Part shown: in pieces, positions 37,086-46,208 of the stretch
How the letters are laid out: every line of letters begins with the position of its first letter
Numbering within the stretch: position 1 is the first letter of the stretch
Made by a program: the position numbers and the translations under genes
Assembly (NCBI GenBank): GCA_040506705.1
Contig: JBEVWG010000007.1
Coordinates: 1 to 64,000 of the forward strand
Source: Thiodiazotropha sp040506705
GTDB lineage: Bacteria; Pseudomonadota; Gammaproteobacteria; Chromatiales; Chromatiaceae
Reading direction: 5' to 3'
DNA: 64,000 nt
The notes under the pieces: generated by a model
The model's input: the letters and a program-made list of their open reading frames with translations, nothing else
Told to the model about the DNA's origin: nothing
Database searches by the model: none

Positions 37086-39827
37086 ATGAAAAGGTCAAAA
37101 ATCATGAATGCTAAGATCAAACCTATCGCTATTGCCTGTGCTTTGGCTCTAGCGAGTGGACCGGCTATGGCAATAGATTTCTATCTGATTGCTAAAGAGT
37201 TCACCAAAACCTTACCAGATGGCAGCACTGTGACCATGTGGGGTTACGCAGAGGATGATGCGGCGGGCACTTGTTATGCGGCTGCAACGCCTGCGACAGA
37301 TACTGCTTGTACAACTCCTGAGGCTACTGCGCCAGGACCAGAGTTGGTTATTCCCCCAGGCATGGAGAATGTCAGGATTTTTCTAACCAACCTTCTTCCT
37401 GTTCCAACCTCCCTCTTTATGACGGGTCAGGAGCGTCCTTGGTCAGCGAATAACAATGGCCCAACTTGGAATGACAATCATGTTGGTTCGCGTATCAATT
37501 CAATCCAGAGAGTACGCTCATATGGACTTGAAGCCGCTGCAGGGGGTGGTAAACAGCGATATATTTGGAATAATAATCGCGGTACACAAATCGCCAATCC
37601 TGGTGGTACCTTTACCTACTACTCTGGTACAGAGCCTCAGTTGCAGGTCTATATGGGATTGTATGGCGCTGCAACAAAGAGTTTTGCTGCTGGCCAGGTC
37701 TATGAAGGGGTACCATTCGTTAACGAACAGATCCTCTTCTATAGTGAGATCGATCCGGATCACAATGCGGCGGTTGCAGCTGGTGACCCCAACTACACCC
37801 CCATCCATTACCATCCCAAGTGGTTCCTGATCAATGGCGAACCCTACGTGGAGACAATGGCGGACCTTGCACTGGGTAGTGCGGGTGAACCAACACTACT
37901 GCGCTTTTTGAGCGCTTCCAGTGAGAAGCATGTACCGGTTTTGCAAGGTATGCACGGTGTTATCCACGCAGAGGACGGTATTCGTTATAACTGGCAGAAC
38001 GGTGCTGCGGGAGATTTTGAATATGCGCCTCGCGTGCAATATTCAGTCGGTCTGCCACCATTGAAGACCAAGGATGTCATCATTACACCAGCACTGGCAG
38101 GGCGCTATGCGCTCTACGATGGTAATGGCAATATGACCAATCCCAGTGATCCTGAAGTTATCACTCAGGGCGACACGGTAGGCGGTATGCTTCGTTTTCT
38201 GAGTTTCGGAACCAGTGTTGCAAACCTGCCTCCAGTTCCTCAGCCAGACACACTTACCATTCAGTATCCACTTGAAGCAACTACAGGTGTAGAGGGCGTG
38301 CTTAATGTGCTCGCCAACGATTCAGATCCAGAAGGTATGCTACTGAGTCTGAACGTTGCCAACACCGATACCTTTGTCACTGGTTTAGGTGGTACCGTTG
38401 ATTGTCTGGCCGCTGGCGGTTGTACCTTCACCCCAGAGATCGATGTCAACACGGGCTTCTATGTCCAGGGTACCGGAACTTTCAACTACGCCGTTTCCGA
38501 TGGAGTCAACGAGGTGACTGCTCAGGTCGCTGTGGAAATGATCGGCAATGAGGCACCAAGTCCGGTTAATGATGAAGTTAATGTCGAGCCTGGTACGATG
38601 GTGGACTTCAACGTTCTACTGAATGATCTGGACAATGAAGGTGATGCTCTCGAAATCGTCACGCTGGATGCTACAGGCATCACAGTAGGTACGCTGACCT
38701 GTGTCAACTTAACAGGTGCTTGTACCTATGAGGCACCAGTTACGCCGCCTAGCACGTTGCCACTGGCACTGACCTTCACCTACACCATTACTGACAATGT
38801 AAATGTTGAATCAGATCCTGCAACAGAAGTTACCATTAACATTATGGAAAATGTCCCTGTTGCTCCTGTCGGTGTAGCTGAAAACTATGTGATGCTTGAA
38901 GACACTGTTTTTGATGTGGCTGCTCCTGGTGTGCTGGAGAATGATTCCGACGCTAATGGTGACCCGATCACTGCGGTGTTGGTCAGTGCACCACTGGAAA
39001 TTCGCGATAACCTTCCAGAATCATTTGTGCTTAATCCTGATGGTTCGTTCCACTATGAGCCAGCTGCAGATTTCAGCGGCACTACAAGCTTCGTTTACAT
39101 GGCGAACGATGGAACGCTTAACTCAGATCTGGTGACGGTAACCATTGAAGTTACTCCTCAGAATGATGCACCACAGGCGAACGCTGACACCCTGTTGTTG
39201 ACGGATGCTACTTTGACCACCCTGGATCCTGATGGCCAACCTCTGGAGACAATCTTCAATATCCCTGCACTGGGTGTATTGGCGAATGATGTCGATCTCG
39301 AAGGCGACACCATGACTGCAGCTGAGGTTAACGATCCTGATGGAATTACACCTGAACTGGTTGGTGTGGATGGCGCTGCCACCATAACAGTCGACAGTGT
39401 TGCAACTGGTGTAGTTGGCAGTCTGACCTATCAGGCAACCGACTCAAACGGTGCAGTCAGTCTTGAGGCCCAGGCCGACTTTATGAGGCTGGTGTCGATC
39501 AACCGTTCTGAGTACAACCTGCGTGAAGATACCAATCCGGCGAATGATGATTGGCGTATTCGGGGTAGGGCGGATGTGAGTATTCCACCTGGCACACAGG
39601 TACATGTCTTCCTGGTGCGTAATGGCGTTGATGTTGCAGAGATTGTTCCCCATGCCAACGTCAATGTGAATAACAGTGGTGTAGTACTCAACAACGCCAA
39701 TAACACCTGGAGTATCAATGCAAACAACATTGGTCCTGAGCCACAACCTGGCGATACTCTAAGGGTTGAAGTTGAAGGCTTTGTAGATGCTGTCTACACG
39801 AACTATCCTGTGTTTATCATGCCATAG
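37086..39827 (+). CDS. Copper-free cupredoxin protein 3 with tandem cadherin/Big-like repeats
   Basis: 913 residues with a Sec signal (cut near AMA-I, about residue 29). Residues 30-375 align by pattern with the two cupredoxin domains of the preceding proteins. However, the ligand positions read TYYSGTEPQLQVYMGLYG, KHVPVLQGMHG and GRYALYDGNGNM, so practically all copper ligands are gone. IHYHPKWFLING (about 240-251) retains a few histidines. From about residue 390 to 810 there are four Ig/cadherin-like repeats of the tandem-95/VCBS style, marked by NVLANDSDPEG, LLNDLDNEGD, VLENDSDANGD and VLANDVDLEGD. The C-terminal 100 residues form another beta domain. It is likely a structural or adhesive partner of the other two. 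RBS GGGGAGAAAGAG precedes ATG 15 bases after protein 2. Confidence 0.8.
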   Translation: MKRSKIMNAKIKPIAIACALALASGPAMAIDFYLIAKEFTKTLPDGSTVTMWGYAEDDAAGTCYAAATPATDTACTTPEATAPGPELVIPPGMENVRIFLTNLLPVPTSLFMTGQERPWSANNNGPTWNDNHVGSRINSIQRVRSYGLEAAAGGGKQRYIWNNNRGTQIANPGGTFTYYSGTEPQLQVYMGLYGAATKSFAAGQVYEGVPFVNEQILFYSEIDPDHNAAVAAGDPNYTPIHYHPKWFLINGEPYVETMADLALGSAGEPTLLRFLSASSEKHVPVLQGMHGVIHAEDGIRYNWQNGAAGDFEYAPRVQYSVGLPPLKTKDVIITPALAGRYALYDGNGNMTNPSDPEVITQGDTVGGMLRFLSFGTSVANLPPVPQPDTLTIQYPLEATTGVEGVLNVLANDSDPEGMLLSLNVANTDTFVTGLGGTVDCLAAGGCTFTPEIDVNTGFYVQGTGTFNYAVSDGVNEVTAQVAVEMIGNEAPSPVNDEVNVEPGTMVDFNVLLNDLDNEGDALEIVTLDATGITVGTLTCVNLTGACTYEAPVTPPSTLPLALTFTYTITDNVNVESDPATEVTINIMENVPVAPVGVAENYVMLEDTVFDVAAPGVLENDSDANGDPITAVLVSAPLEIRDNLPESFVLNPDGSFHYEPAADFSGTTSFVYMANDGTLNSDLVTVTIEVTPQNDAPQANADTLLLTDATLTTLDPDGQPLETIFNIPALGVLANDVDLEGDTMTAAEVNDPDGITPELVGVDGAATITVDSVATGVVGSLTYQATDSNGAVSLEAQADFMRLVSINRSEYNLREDTNPANDDWRIRGRADVSIPPGTQVHVFLVRNGVDVAEIVPHANVNVNNSGVVLNNANNTWSINANNIGPEPQPGDTLRVEVEGFVDAVYTNYPVFIMP

Positions 39828-39834
39828 TGAACTA

Positions 39835-39869
39835 GGTGATCGATCCTGCTTGGAGCGGGGTCGATCACT
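39835..39869 (+). other. Very stable intercistronic hairpin after the oxidase trio
   Basis: TGATCGATCCTGCT (39837-39850) pairs with AGCGGGGTCGATCA (39854-39867): 14 bp with two G-T pairs and a TGG loop, and the stem can extend by one more G-C pair. It begins 7 bases after the stop of the third oxidase-like gene. No T-run follows. With the hairpin at 34284-34325 it brackets the three oxidase-like genes. Confidence 0.65.
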
Positions 39870-39907
39870 GAGTTGGCATAATCTAAAGTTGTAAAAGTTG
39901 GTTGGCT

Positions 39908-40489
39908 ATGAAAACTCAAGAAACTACTGAACTGGATTGCAGGGACGTTGAACTGCAAAAGAATCCGCTCTTAATTATCCTGGTTTTAATCGTTTGTGCA
40001 TCGGTTCTGATGGGGTTCGCATTGGCTGCAAAAGCCGGTGAAACTCAAGTGCCTCAGAAGGAGGGTAAAAAGGCGGTTGATACCTGGCGTCCCCCAGTCG
40101 CTAAAGCTGTAACCCTGAAACCCGTGGTTGACAAGGAGATGGCCAAGCATATCGCAGAGAAATGGGGTGTGGAGCTGGTCAGTCTCAGGCTTACTGCTGC
40201 AGGCTACATGATCGATTTTCGCTTTCGCGTTCTGGATGTGGAAAAAGCGAATGTCTTTTTTGACAACCGATTTAAACCGCTACTGGTGGTTAAACGCTCA
40301 AATGCTAAACTACCTATACCTATGGCAGCGAAAGTCGGTGCTTTCCGCACCACCAATCGTGGCAAGAACATTAAGCCGGATAAGACTTACTACATGGTCT
40401 TCGCAAATCCTGATGCACATGTCAAATCAGGGGAGAAGGTGACCATGGTCATAGGGGATTTTAAAGCCGCTAATTTGACTGTTAACTGA
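39908..40489 (+). CDS. Membrane-anchored protein of unknown function in the copper locus
   Basis: 193 residues from the ATG at 39908; a TTG 6 bases upstream is also open. One hydrophobic helix (about residues 20-42: LLIILVLIVCASVLMGFALA) acts as signal or anchor, then a Lys-rich linker. A compact domain (about residues 75-193) includes IAEKWGVELVSLRLTAAGYM, DFRFRVLD, FRTTNRGKNIKPDKTYYMVF and KVTMVIGDFKAANLTV. No cysteine or clustered histidine in the domain suggests metal binding. I do not recognise the family. Its place between the third oxidase-like gene and the Calx-beta gene suggests a role in assembly or anchoring of the extracellular complex. Confidence 0.75.
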   Translation: MKTQETTELDCRDVELQKNPLLIILVLIVCASVLMGFALAAKAGETQVPQKEGKKAVDTWRPPVAKAVTLKPVVDKEMAKHIAEKWGVELVSLRLTAAGYMIDFRFRVLDVEKANVFFDNRFKPLLVVKRSNAKLPIPMAAKVGAFRTTNRGKNIKPDKTYYMVFANPDAHVKSGEKVTMVIGDFKAANLTVN

Positions 40490-40514
40490 ACCACTTATCA
40501 TAAGAGATGGATAT

Positions 40515-43500
40515 ATGCTCACCAGGAATCCTGCCTTAAAGATTCTCTCGCTGATTGCCCTCCTTTTTTCCTTTCAGAGTCATGCAGCTGTGACAGTTTA
40601 CTGCTGTGATGCCAACGCCGAAGCTCAATACATACAGGATCTTGCAGCTTTGACCTCAGTTTCGGTGGATATGACCACTGAAAGCTTCGAGGGTAGCGAC
40701 TGGGCGGGAACCCGTACCACACCTCAGGTGAGCGTAACCTCCCAGAGTGTAACCTGGGCTGCCAGTTCCACTGGCGTCTCTGGAGTACGAACCAGCACCG
40801 GAGGCGGGGATGTCCATGAAGGCAGCTATCTGCTGTTTGCCGCTGATAAAGATAATGGTCATCTGGTGCCAGATAAGATAACCCTCACTGCCAATGGGAT
40901 TACCCTGTACGGTGTTGGTGGATGGTTTCGCAGCTCTGGTGGCGCGCAACTGGGTTTTACCACCAATGGCGATACAGTGGATTTCACAGGCGAGCAGGCG
41001 ACTGTATTCGATTGGAGTTTCCTCGGTTTCATCGATGATGGTGGCTTCTCTACACTACTCATTGAAACAGTTGATGAGACTGGTCCGGAAGCAAATACCT
41101 TTTTCTCAGATGACTTCACCCTGGCTGCTCAAGCTGGGGCTTTTCCTGGACAGAAGCTGCAGTTCAGCAGTGCAACTTACAGCGTCAGTGAAAGCGCTTC
41201 CAGTGTACAGATTACAGTAGAGCGTAGTGGTGGAACCTCTGGTGCACTTTCTGTCGACTATGAGATCGCAACTGGTGGTACGGCTACCAGTGGCCAGGAC
41301 TATACAGACACTTCAGGGACGCTCGATTTCGCTGACGGTGAGAGCAGCAAAACCTTTACCTTGGATCTCATCGATGATGGTGTCTATGAAGGTGATGAAA
41401 CCGTCAATCTGCTTTTGAGTGGGAGCGACCTTGGGGTATTGAACTCGGCCATACTGACAATTCAGGAAAATGATTCCCAGCCTGTTGGCCAAGTTCTGTT
41501 CAGTGGCAGTGAGTACAGGGTTACGGAAGGTGCAGGCAGTGTAACGATTACTGTACAGCGAAATGAAGGTTCACTGGGTAGTGGCTCAGTCGACTATACG
41601 ACGGCTGATACCTCAGCCAGTGCTGGCAGCGATTATACCAGTACCTCTGGTACCTTGAGTTTTACCGATGGCCAGATCAGTGCGAGTTTTACTGTTGCTA
41701 TCACTGACGATAGCTCACAGGAGGGTTCGGAGTCCTTCATGGTGAGTCTGAGTAACCCGGTTAGCGTAAGTCTGGGAGATCAGGATTTCACTGAGGTGAC
41801 TATTCTTGATAATGAGCCTGCGGCTGCTGGTGGCAGTTTTCAGTTTAGTGGTGCCTCCTACGAGGTCACTGAAGGCGCAACTCAGATCAGCATTCCGGTT
41901 ACCCGTATCAATGGTAGCAGCGGTGCTGTGAGTGTGGTCTGCAGCAGTACCAATTCGAGTGCGGTTTCCGGCAGCGACTATACCGCCACACAGAGCACGC
42001 TTAACTTCGCCAGTGGAGAGATCGTTCAGCACTGTAATGTTCCAATCACTGACGATAGCGGTTATGAAAATGATGAAACCTTTGCTGTCAGCCTGGGTTC
42101 ACTATCTGGAAATGCGGTTTTGGGCACGCCCGTTATGGCCAGCGTTACCATCCACGATAATGATCCGGTACCAAGCGCTGGCAGTTTACAGTTCAGTCTC
42201 AGCGAGTTCAGTCAGACTGAGGATTCAGCCACTGCAACCATATCTGTGACCCGAACCGGTGGCACATCAGGTGCAATCACTGTCAACTACGCAACCTCAG
42301 ATGGTAGTGCCACCGCTGGTGAGGACTACAATGCCGCATCGGGTACCTTGAGTCTTGCCAATGGTGCTTCGTCTGCAACATTCCAGATCAGCCTGATAGA
42401 TGATAGCGCTTACGAAGGTGATGAAACGATAGATCTCACCCTGAGCAGTCCAACAGGTGGTGCTGTACTAGGCGCCAACAATAGTGCCACGTTAACCATT
42501 GATGATAATGAGCTGGCTCCAGTTTCTGGTGCCATCGGCTTCACAACAGCTGAATACTCTGCCGAAGAGTTCGATGGCAGCGTGACCATTACTGTCGAGC
42601 GTGTAGGTGGCAGTTCCGGAACAGCACAAGTCAACTATGCCACCAGTGATGGTACTGCGACGGCTGGTAGTGATTATGACGTTGCCAGCGGAATCCTGGT
42701 GTTCGCCGATGGCGAGGTTTCCAAGAGTTTTGATATCAGCCTTATCGATGATGGTAATTATGAGGGTAGTGAGACTATCAATATCGAGTTAAGCACGGTT
42801 TTCGGTGCCATATTCGGTAGTCAGGTGACCTCTACAGTTAGCCTGGGTGATGATGATACCGCACCTGCAGCTGGAGCTGTAGGCTTCTCGCTGGTCAATT
42901 ACGATGTTACAGAAGATGGCGCCAGCGTCACGGTTAATGTAACCCGAAGCGATGGCTCGACTGGTGCCATCAGTGTTGACTATGCCACTTTTGATATATC
43001 GGCTGTTGCTTCATCGGACTACGAGTTTACTGCTGGCAGAATCAATTTTGCTGATGGAGAAACCACCGCTAAGAGTTTTGTGGTTACCATCAATGATGAC
43101 AGCGAGCTGGAAGGTAGCGAACAGATCGCATTGCAGCTTGGTAATGTACAGGGTGGTGCTGTGCTGGGGGCTCAAAGTGATTCAGTTATCACCATTGCCG
43201 ATGATGAAGTACCTTCAAATACTGCCGTTCTTGCCTTCCAGACAACCAGTCTGAGTGTCGATGAGTCAACTGCGAGCGCAACATTCACCATCACACGGAC
43301 TACATCCACCAGCGGAATTATCACGGTTGATCTGACGGTGGATTCTTCGAATGCTACAGCTGGTACTGATTTCAATGTCACTACAGGAACGCTTCAGTTT
43401 GCGGATGGTGAGTCGTCAAAGAGTATTGATGTGGAGATCATTGACAACACGGTAGAGGATGGAGATAGGACAATCACCTTTACTTTAGGCAATGCATCAG

Positions 43501-43709
43501 GCAGCGCGACGATTGATAGCGCTAACAATAGTTTGCTGATTACGATTATTGACGATGAGACGACAACAACAGATCCCGGTGACGGAGGTGGTAGTGATAG
43601 CGGCGGTGGTGGCGGAGGCGGAAGTCTCGATCTGATGCTGCTCACTATGTTGCTGTGTAGTCTGGTTCTGCTTTACCGAAATCCACAAGCGAGCAGGTCT
43701 CGTCTGTAA
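40515..43709 (+). CDS. Calx-beta repeat surface protein with GlyGly-CTERM tail
   Basis: 1064 residues. Sec signal (cut near SHA-A, about residue 25), then an N-terminal beta domain of about 190 residues (with CC near residue 30). Seven Calx-beta repeats of about 110 residues follow (about residues 215-1010). Each shows a pattern such as SVxITVERxGGTSGxxSVDYxTxDGTATAGSDY followed by FADGExSKSFxxxIIDDxxxEGDET, with Ca-binding acidic residues. The tail is a glycine run (DGGGSDSGGGGGGG), a hydrophobic helix and an Arg-containing end (YRNPQASRSRL). This is the GlyGly-CTERM signal processed by rhombosortase in type II secretion-positive bacteria. It is likely a surface adhesin or matrix protein. 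No rhombosortase gene is in the window. Confidence 0.87.
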   Translation: MLTRNPALKILSLIALLFSFQSHAAVTVYCCDANAEAQYIQDLAALTSVSVDMTTESFEGSDWAGTRTTPQVSVTSQSVTWAASSTGVSGVRTSTGGGDVHEGSYLLFAADKDNGHLVPDKITLTANGITLYGVGGWFRSSGGAQLGFTTNGDTVDFTGEQATVFDWSFLGFIDDGGFSTLLIETVDETGPEANTFFSDDFTLAAQAGAFPGQKLQFSSATYSVSESASSVQITVERSGGTSGALSVDYEIATGGTATSGQDYTDTSGTLDFADGESSKTFTLDLIDDGVYEGDETVNLLLSGSDLGVLNSAILTIQENDSQPVGQVLFSGSEYRVTEGAGSVTITVQRNEGSLGSGSVDYTTADTSASAGSDYTSTSGTLSFTDGQISASFTVAITDDSSQEGSESFMVSLSNPVSVSLGDQDFTEVTILDNEPAAAGGSFQFSGASYEVTEGATQISIPVTRINGSSGAVSVVCSSTNSSAVSGSDYTATQSTLNFASGEIVQHCNVPITDDSGYENDETFAVSLGSLSGNAVLGTPVMASVTIHDNDPVPSAGSLQFSLSEFSQTEDSATATISVTRTGGTSGAITVNYATSDGSATAGEDYNAASGTLSLANGASSATFQISLIDDSAYEGDETIDLTLSSPTGGAVLGANNSATLTIDDNELAPVSGAIGFTTAEYSAEEFDGSVTITVERVGGSSGTAQVNYATSDGTATAGSDYDVASGILVFADGEVSKSFDISLIDDGNYEGSETINIELSTVFGAIFGSQVTSTVSLGDDDTAPAAGAVGFSLVNYDVTEDGASVTVNVTRSDGSTGAISVDYATFDISAVASSDYEFTAGRINFADGETTAKSFVVTINDDSELEGSEQIALQLGNVQGGAVLGAQSDSVITIADDEVPSNTAVLAFQTTSLSVDESTASATFTITRTTSTSGIITVDLTVDSSNATAGTDFNVTTGTLQFADGESSKSIDVEIIDNTVEDGDRTITFTLGNASGSATIDSANNSLLITIIDDETTTTDPGDGGGSDSGGGGGGGSLDLMLLTMLLCSLVLLYRNPQASRSRL

Positions 43710-43755
43710 GGGCGAGTAAAGCATTAGTTATTAAACTGTTTGGAGTAGTTATAAA

Positions 43756-44517
43756 ATGGCATTACTGATTAGGCAGCAGAGTAAAGGTTTATGGTTATTC
43801 TGTGGAATGCTATGTGCCTCTATTGCACATTCAGCTGATTTTCCTGAAATAGCAACCAAACAGAACGAAGAGACTCTGCTTCCCCCCTTCAAGATGGATT
43901 GTGTTACCAAACCATCTGAGAATAGTAAAAGCTCAGACAGGTTCAGGGTGTCGATGAATATGAGTGAACAAGCCCAACATGATCATCATGCTCATCACCA
44001 GATGATGATGGATCAGAAAGATTACAAGGTGGATACCGCCAACTATTCGATTCCAGATGTTGTACTGACTTCTCATGAGGGTGAAGATACCAACCTGCCT
44101 CAGCTTCTGAATACCGATAAGCCAGTCATGCTCAACTTCATTTTCACCACCTGCACGACTATCTGCCCTGTGTTGTCTGCCAGTTTTCACCAGGTTCAGG
44201 AAATATTGGGTGAAGATCAGAGCGTATCAATGATCTCGATTACCATCGATCCGGAATATGATACGCCTGAGCAGTTGATGAAATATTCAAAGCGCTTTAA
44301 AGCTAAAGAGAATTGGAAATTCTATACAGGTAGTTATAATGACGTGGTTGCTGTTGAAAAAGCATTTGATATCTTCCGTGGATCAAAAATGAACCACGAA
44401 CCCATTACCTTGATTCGAGGTGGTGAAGAAGGTGCCTGGACCCGTATAGATGGATTGGCCAGCGCTGAGGATATCGTCAAAGAGTATAAAAATATTTTGA
44501 ACAAGACAAAACAATGA
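43756..44517 (+). CDS. SCO1/SenC/PrrC copper chaperone with His/Met-rich insert
   Basis: 253 residues with a Sec signal or anchor (cut near AHS-A, about residue 27). A thioredoxin-like SCO domain covers about residues 95-250. The copper motif is TTCTTICPV (Cys133, Cys137) and the third ligand is probably His214 in KMNHEPITL. Between signal and domain is an unusual stretch HDHHAHHQMMMD (about residues 75-86), a plausible copper-holding segment. SCO proteins insert copper into cytochrome oxidase CuA or other periplasmic cuproenzymes. No cytochrome oxidase gene is nearby, so metal delivery to the oxidases of this locus is the likely job. The stop overlaps the next start (ATGA). Confidence 0.88.
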   Translation: MALLIRQQSKGLWLFCGMLCASIAHSADFPEIATKQNEETLLPPFKMDCVTKPSENSKSSDRFRVSMNMSEQAQHDHHAHHQMMMDQKDYKVDTANYSIPDVVLTSHEGEDTNLPQLLNTDKPVMLNFIFTTCTTICPVLSASFHQVQEILGEDQSVSMISITIDPEYDTPEQLMKYSKRFKAKENWKFYTGSYNDVVAVEKAFDIFRGSKMNHEPITLIRGGEEGAWTRIDGLASAEDIVKEYKNILNKTKQ

Positions 44518-46157
44518 TTAAAAAGCCCCATGGCTTGCTCAACGCTGTACTACTAGCTAGCTGTGTTGGTTATTCATCACCCTCGTTGCTTAACGCAGAG
44601 ATCGATTCCGAGGGTTACCTGGTAGGCAAAAAGATATATACAGAGGGCAAGCGTGCTTCAGGCAAGCTGGTCAGGGCTGTTGTTCAGAATGATATTCAGG
44701 TGGAAGGGGATCAACTGATCTGCGAAACCTGCCATAGAAGAAGTGGCATGGGCTCGACAGAAGGGCAGCAGGTAGTGCCAGCCATTGCGGGGCATATGCT
44801 GTTCAAACCACTGAAACTGCCCATCACCAAACCCCCGGAGCCACCAGTCTACCGGCCAGCTTATACCAAAGAGAGTCTACTCAGGGCTGTTCGTGATGGT
44901 GTTGATGCCAATGGTGATCCACTTGATCCCTTTATGCCTCGCTATGAGCTGGATGAGGCAGATGTAGAGGGTTTGATCGCCTATATGAATACACTCTCCC
45001 AGGAGATCTCCCCTGGTGTAGATGAAGTGGATATACATTTCGCGACAATAATACTCGAGACAAATTCTGCCGATGAGAATAAAGCGCTATTGGATGTTAT
45101 GCAGGGTTACTTTGAGCAGAAGAATATTGAGACCCGTTATGAGTCTAAAAGGGCTAAGAACGCACCCTGGCATAAGGAGTGGTTACTCAAGCCCTATAGA
45201 AAATGGCGGCTTCATGTCTGGGAGCTGAAGGGCTCACCTGAGAGCTGGCCGGAACAGCTGGAAGCCTATTACAGGGAAACACCAGTATTTTCAGTTCTCA
45301 ACGGTTTAGTCCCCCAGGGTTGGGAGAAGGTGCATGAATTTTGCCAATCGAACGCCTTGCCCTGTCTCTTCCCCACAACACTGACTCCGGTTGAGTCAGA
45401 TGTAAGTTTTTATAATCTCTATCTTGATAGAGGGGTTGCACAGGAAGCGGAGGCACTGGCCTCTCATCTTTCATCATGGAAAGGGGTGGGTGAGATTGTG
45501 CAAATAGCAGATCGCTCTGATCCATTGAGCCAGATTGCCGCAAACAGATTTATATCTGCTATGGAACAGCGAGGTATGGCAGTCAAAACGGTTCAATTCG
45601 ATAAGCTTTCTGAGGGCTTGACACATATTGACCCGCTTGATGCCGAACAGGCTTTAGTAATCTGGGCTAATAAGGCTAAATCCGACCAACTGCTGGCTAA
45701 ATTTTTGGCAAAAAGCCAGGAGCAGAGACCGGCTCTCTATCTCTCAACCCGTTTCTATGGTTCCTCAACCGAATCGATTCCCAAACAGATTCGGGGTAAT
45801 CTGAGGTTTGTTCACTCTTCTGAGATGCCATCGAAACTGAACCGCCTGCTGCTCAGATCCACCGGGTGGTTCAAGTCAAAACGTATCTATAACCCCCAGG
45901 CCAAGGAGATTCAGGCCAATGCTTACTTTGCCATGAAAGCAGCCGGAGATGCGGTAAAGCAGATACGAGGATACTTTTATCGCGACTATATGATCGAAAA
46001 AATAGAACATATGGTTGACGATTTGCCCTATACTTCCATATATCCAAGGGTTAGTTTGGCCCCAGGGCAAAGATTCGTCTCCAGAGGGTTCTACATTGCA
46101 ACAGTCGACAATCAAGGTGGTGGGTTGGTTCAGCTTACCAATTGGCAAGCACCCTGA
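44514..46157 (+). CDS. Cytochrome c / periplasmic binding protein fusion
   Basis: 547 residues with a signal peptide (about residues 1-28). A class I cytochrome c domain comes first: CETCH (Cys70, Cys73, His74) with axial Met141 likely in DPFMPRYEL and helix EADVEGLIAYMNTL. From about residue 165 to 530 there is a branched-chain amino-acid-type periplasmic binding fold (two alternating alpha/beta lobes; VDIHFATIILETNSADENKA begins it). No transport genes are present. The following gene is a membrane kinase, so the protein more likely presents a redox or ligand signal, or feeds electrons to or from the oxidases. The start overlaps the SCO gene by 4 bases. Confidence 0.82.
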   Translation: MIKKPHGLLNAVLLASCVGYSSPSLLNAEIDSEGYLVGKKIYTEGKRASGKLVRAVVQNDIQVEGDQLICETCHRRSGMGSTEGQQVVPAIAGHMLFKPLKLPITKPPEPPVYRPAYTKESLLRAVRDGVDANGDPLDPFMPRYELDEADVEGLIAYMNTLSQEISPGVDEVDIHFATIILETNSADENKALLDVMQGYFEQKNIETRYESKRAKNAPWHKEWLLKPYRKWRLHVWELKGSPESWPEQLEAYYRETPVFSVLNGLVPQGWEKVHEFCQSNALPCLFPTTLTPVESDVSFYNLYLDRGVAQEAEALASHLSSWKGVGEIVQIADRSDPLSQIAANRFISAMEQRGMAVKTVQFDKLSEGLTHIDPLDAEQALVIWANKAKSDQLLAKFLAKSQEQRPALYLSTRFYGSSTESIPKQIRGNLRFVHSSEMPSKLNRLLLRSTGWFKSKRIYNPQAKEIQANAYFAMKAAGDAVKQIRGYFYRDYMIEKIEHMVDDLPYTSIYPRVSLAPGQRFVSRGFYIATVDNQGGGLVQLTNWQAP

Positions 46158-46208
46158 CCCCAGCTGGTTACAACGCTAACAGCTAGACTGGATAGTGTGC
46201 TTGAAAAT

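Noticed and set aside
37086..39827. Third active multicopper oxidase
   Set aside because: Nearly all copper ligand positions are replaced.
34391..39827. Naming the locus a manganese oxidase
   Set aside because: No substrate is shown by sequence; only the motif order recalls such enzymes.
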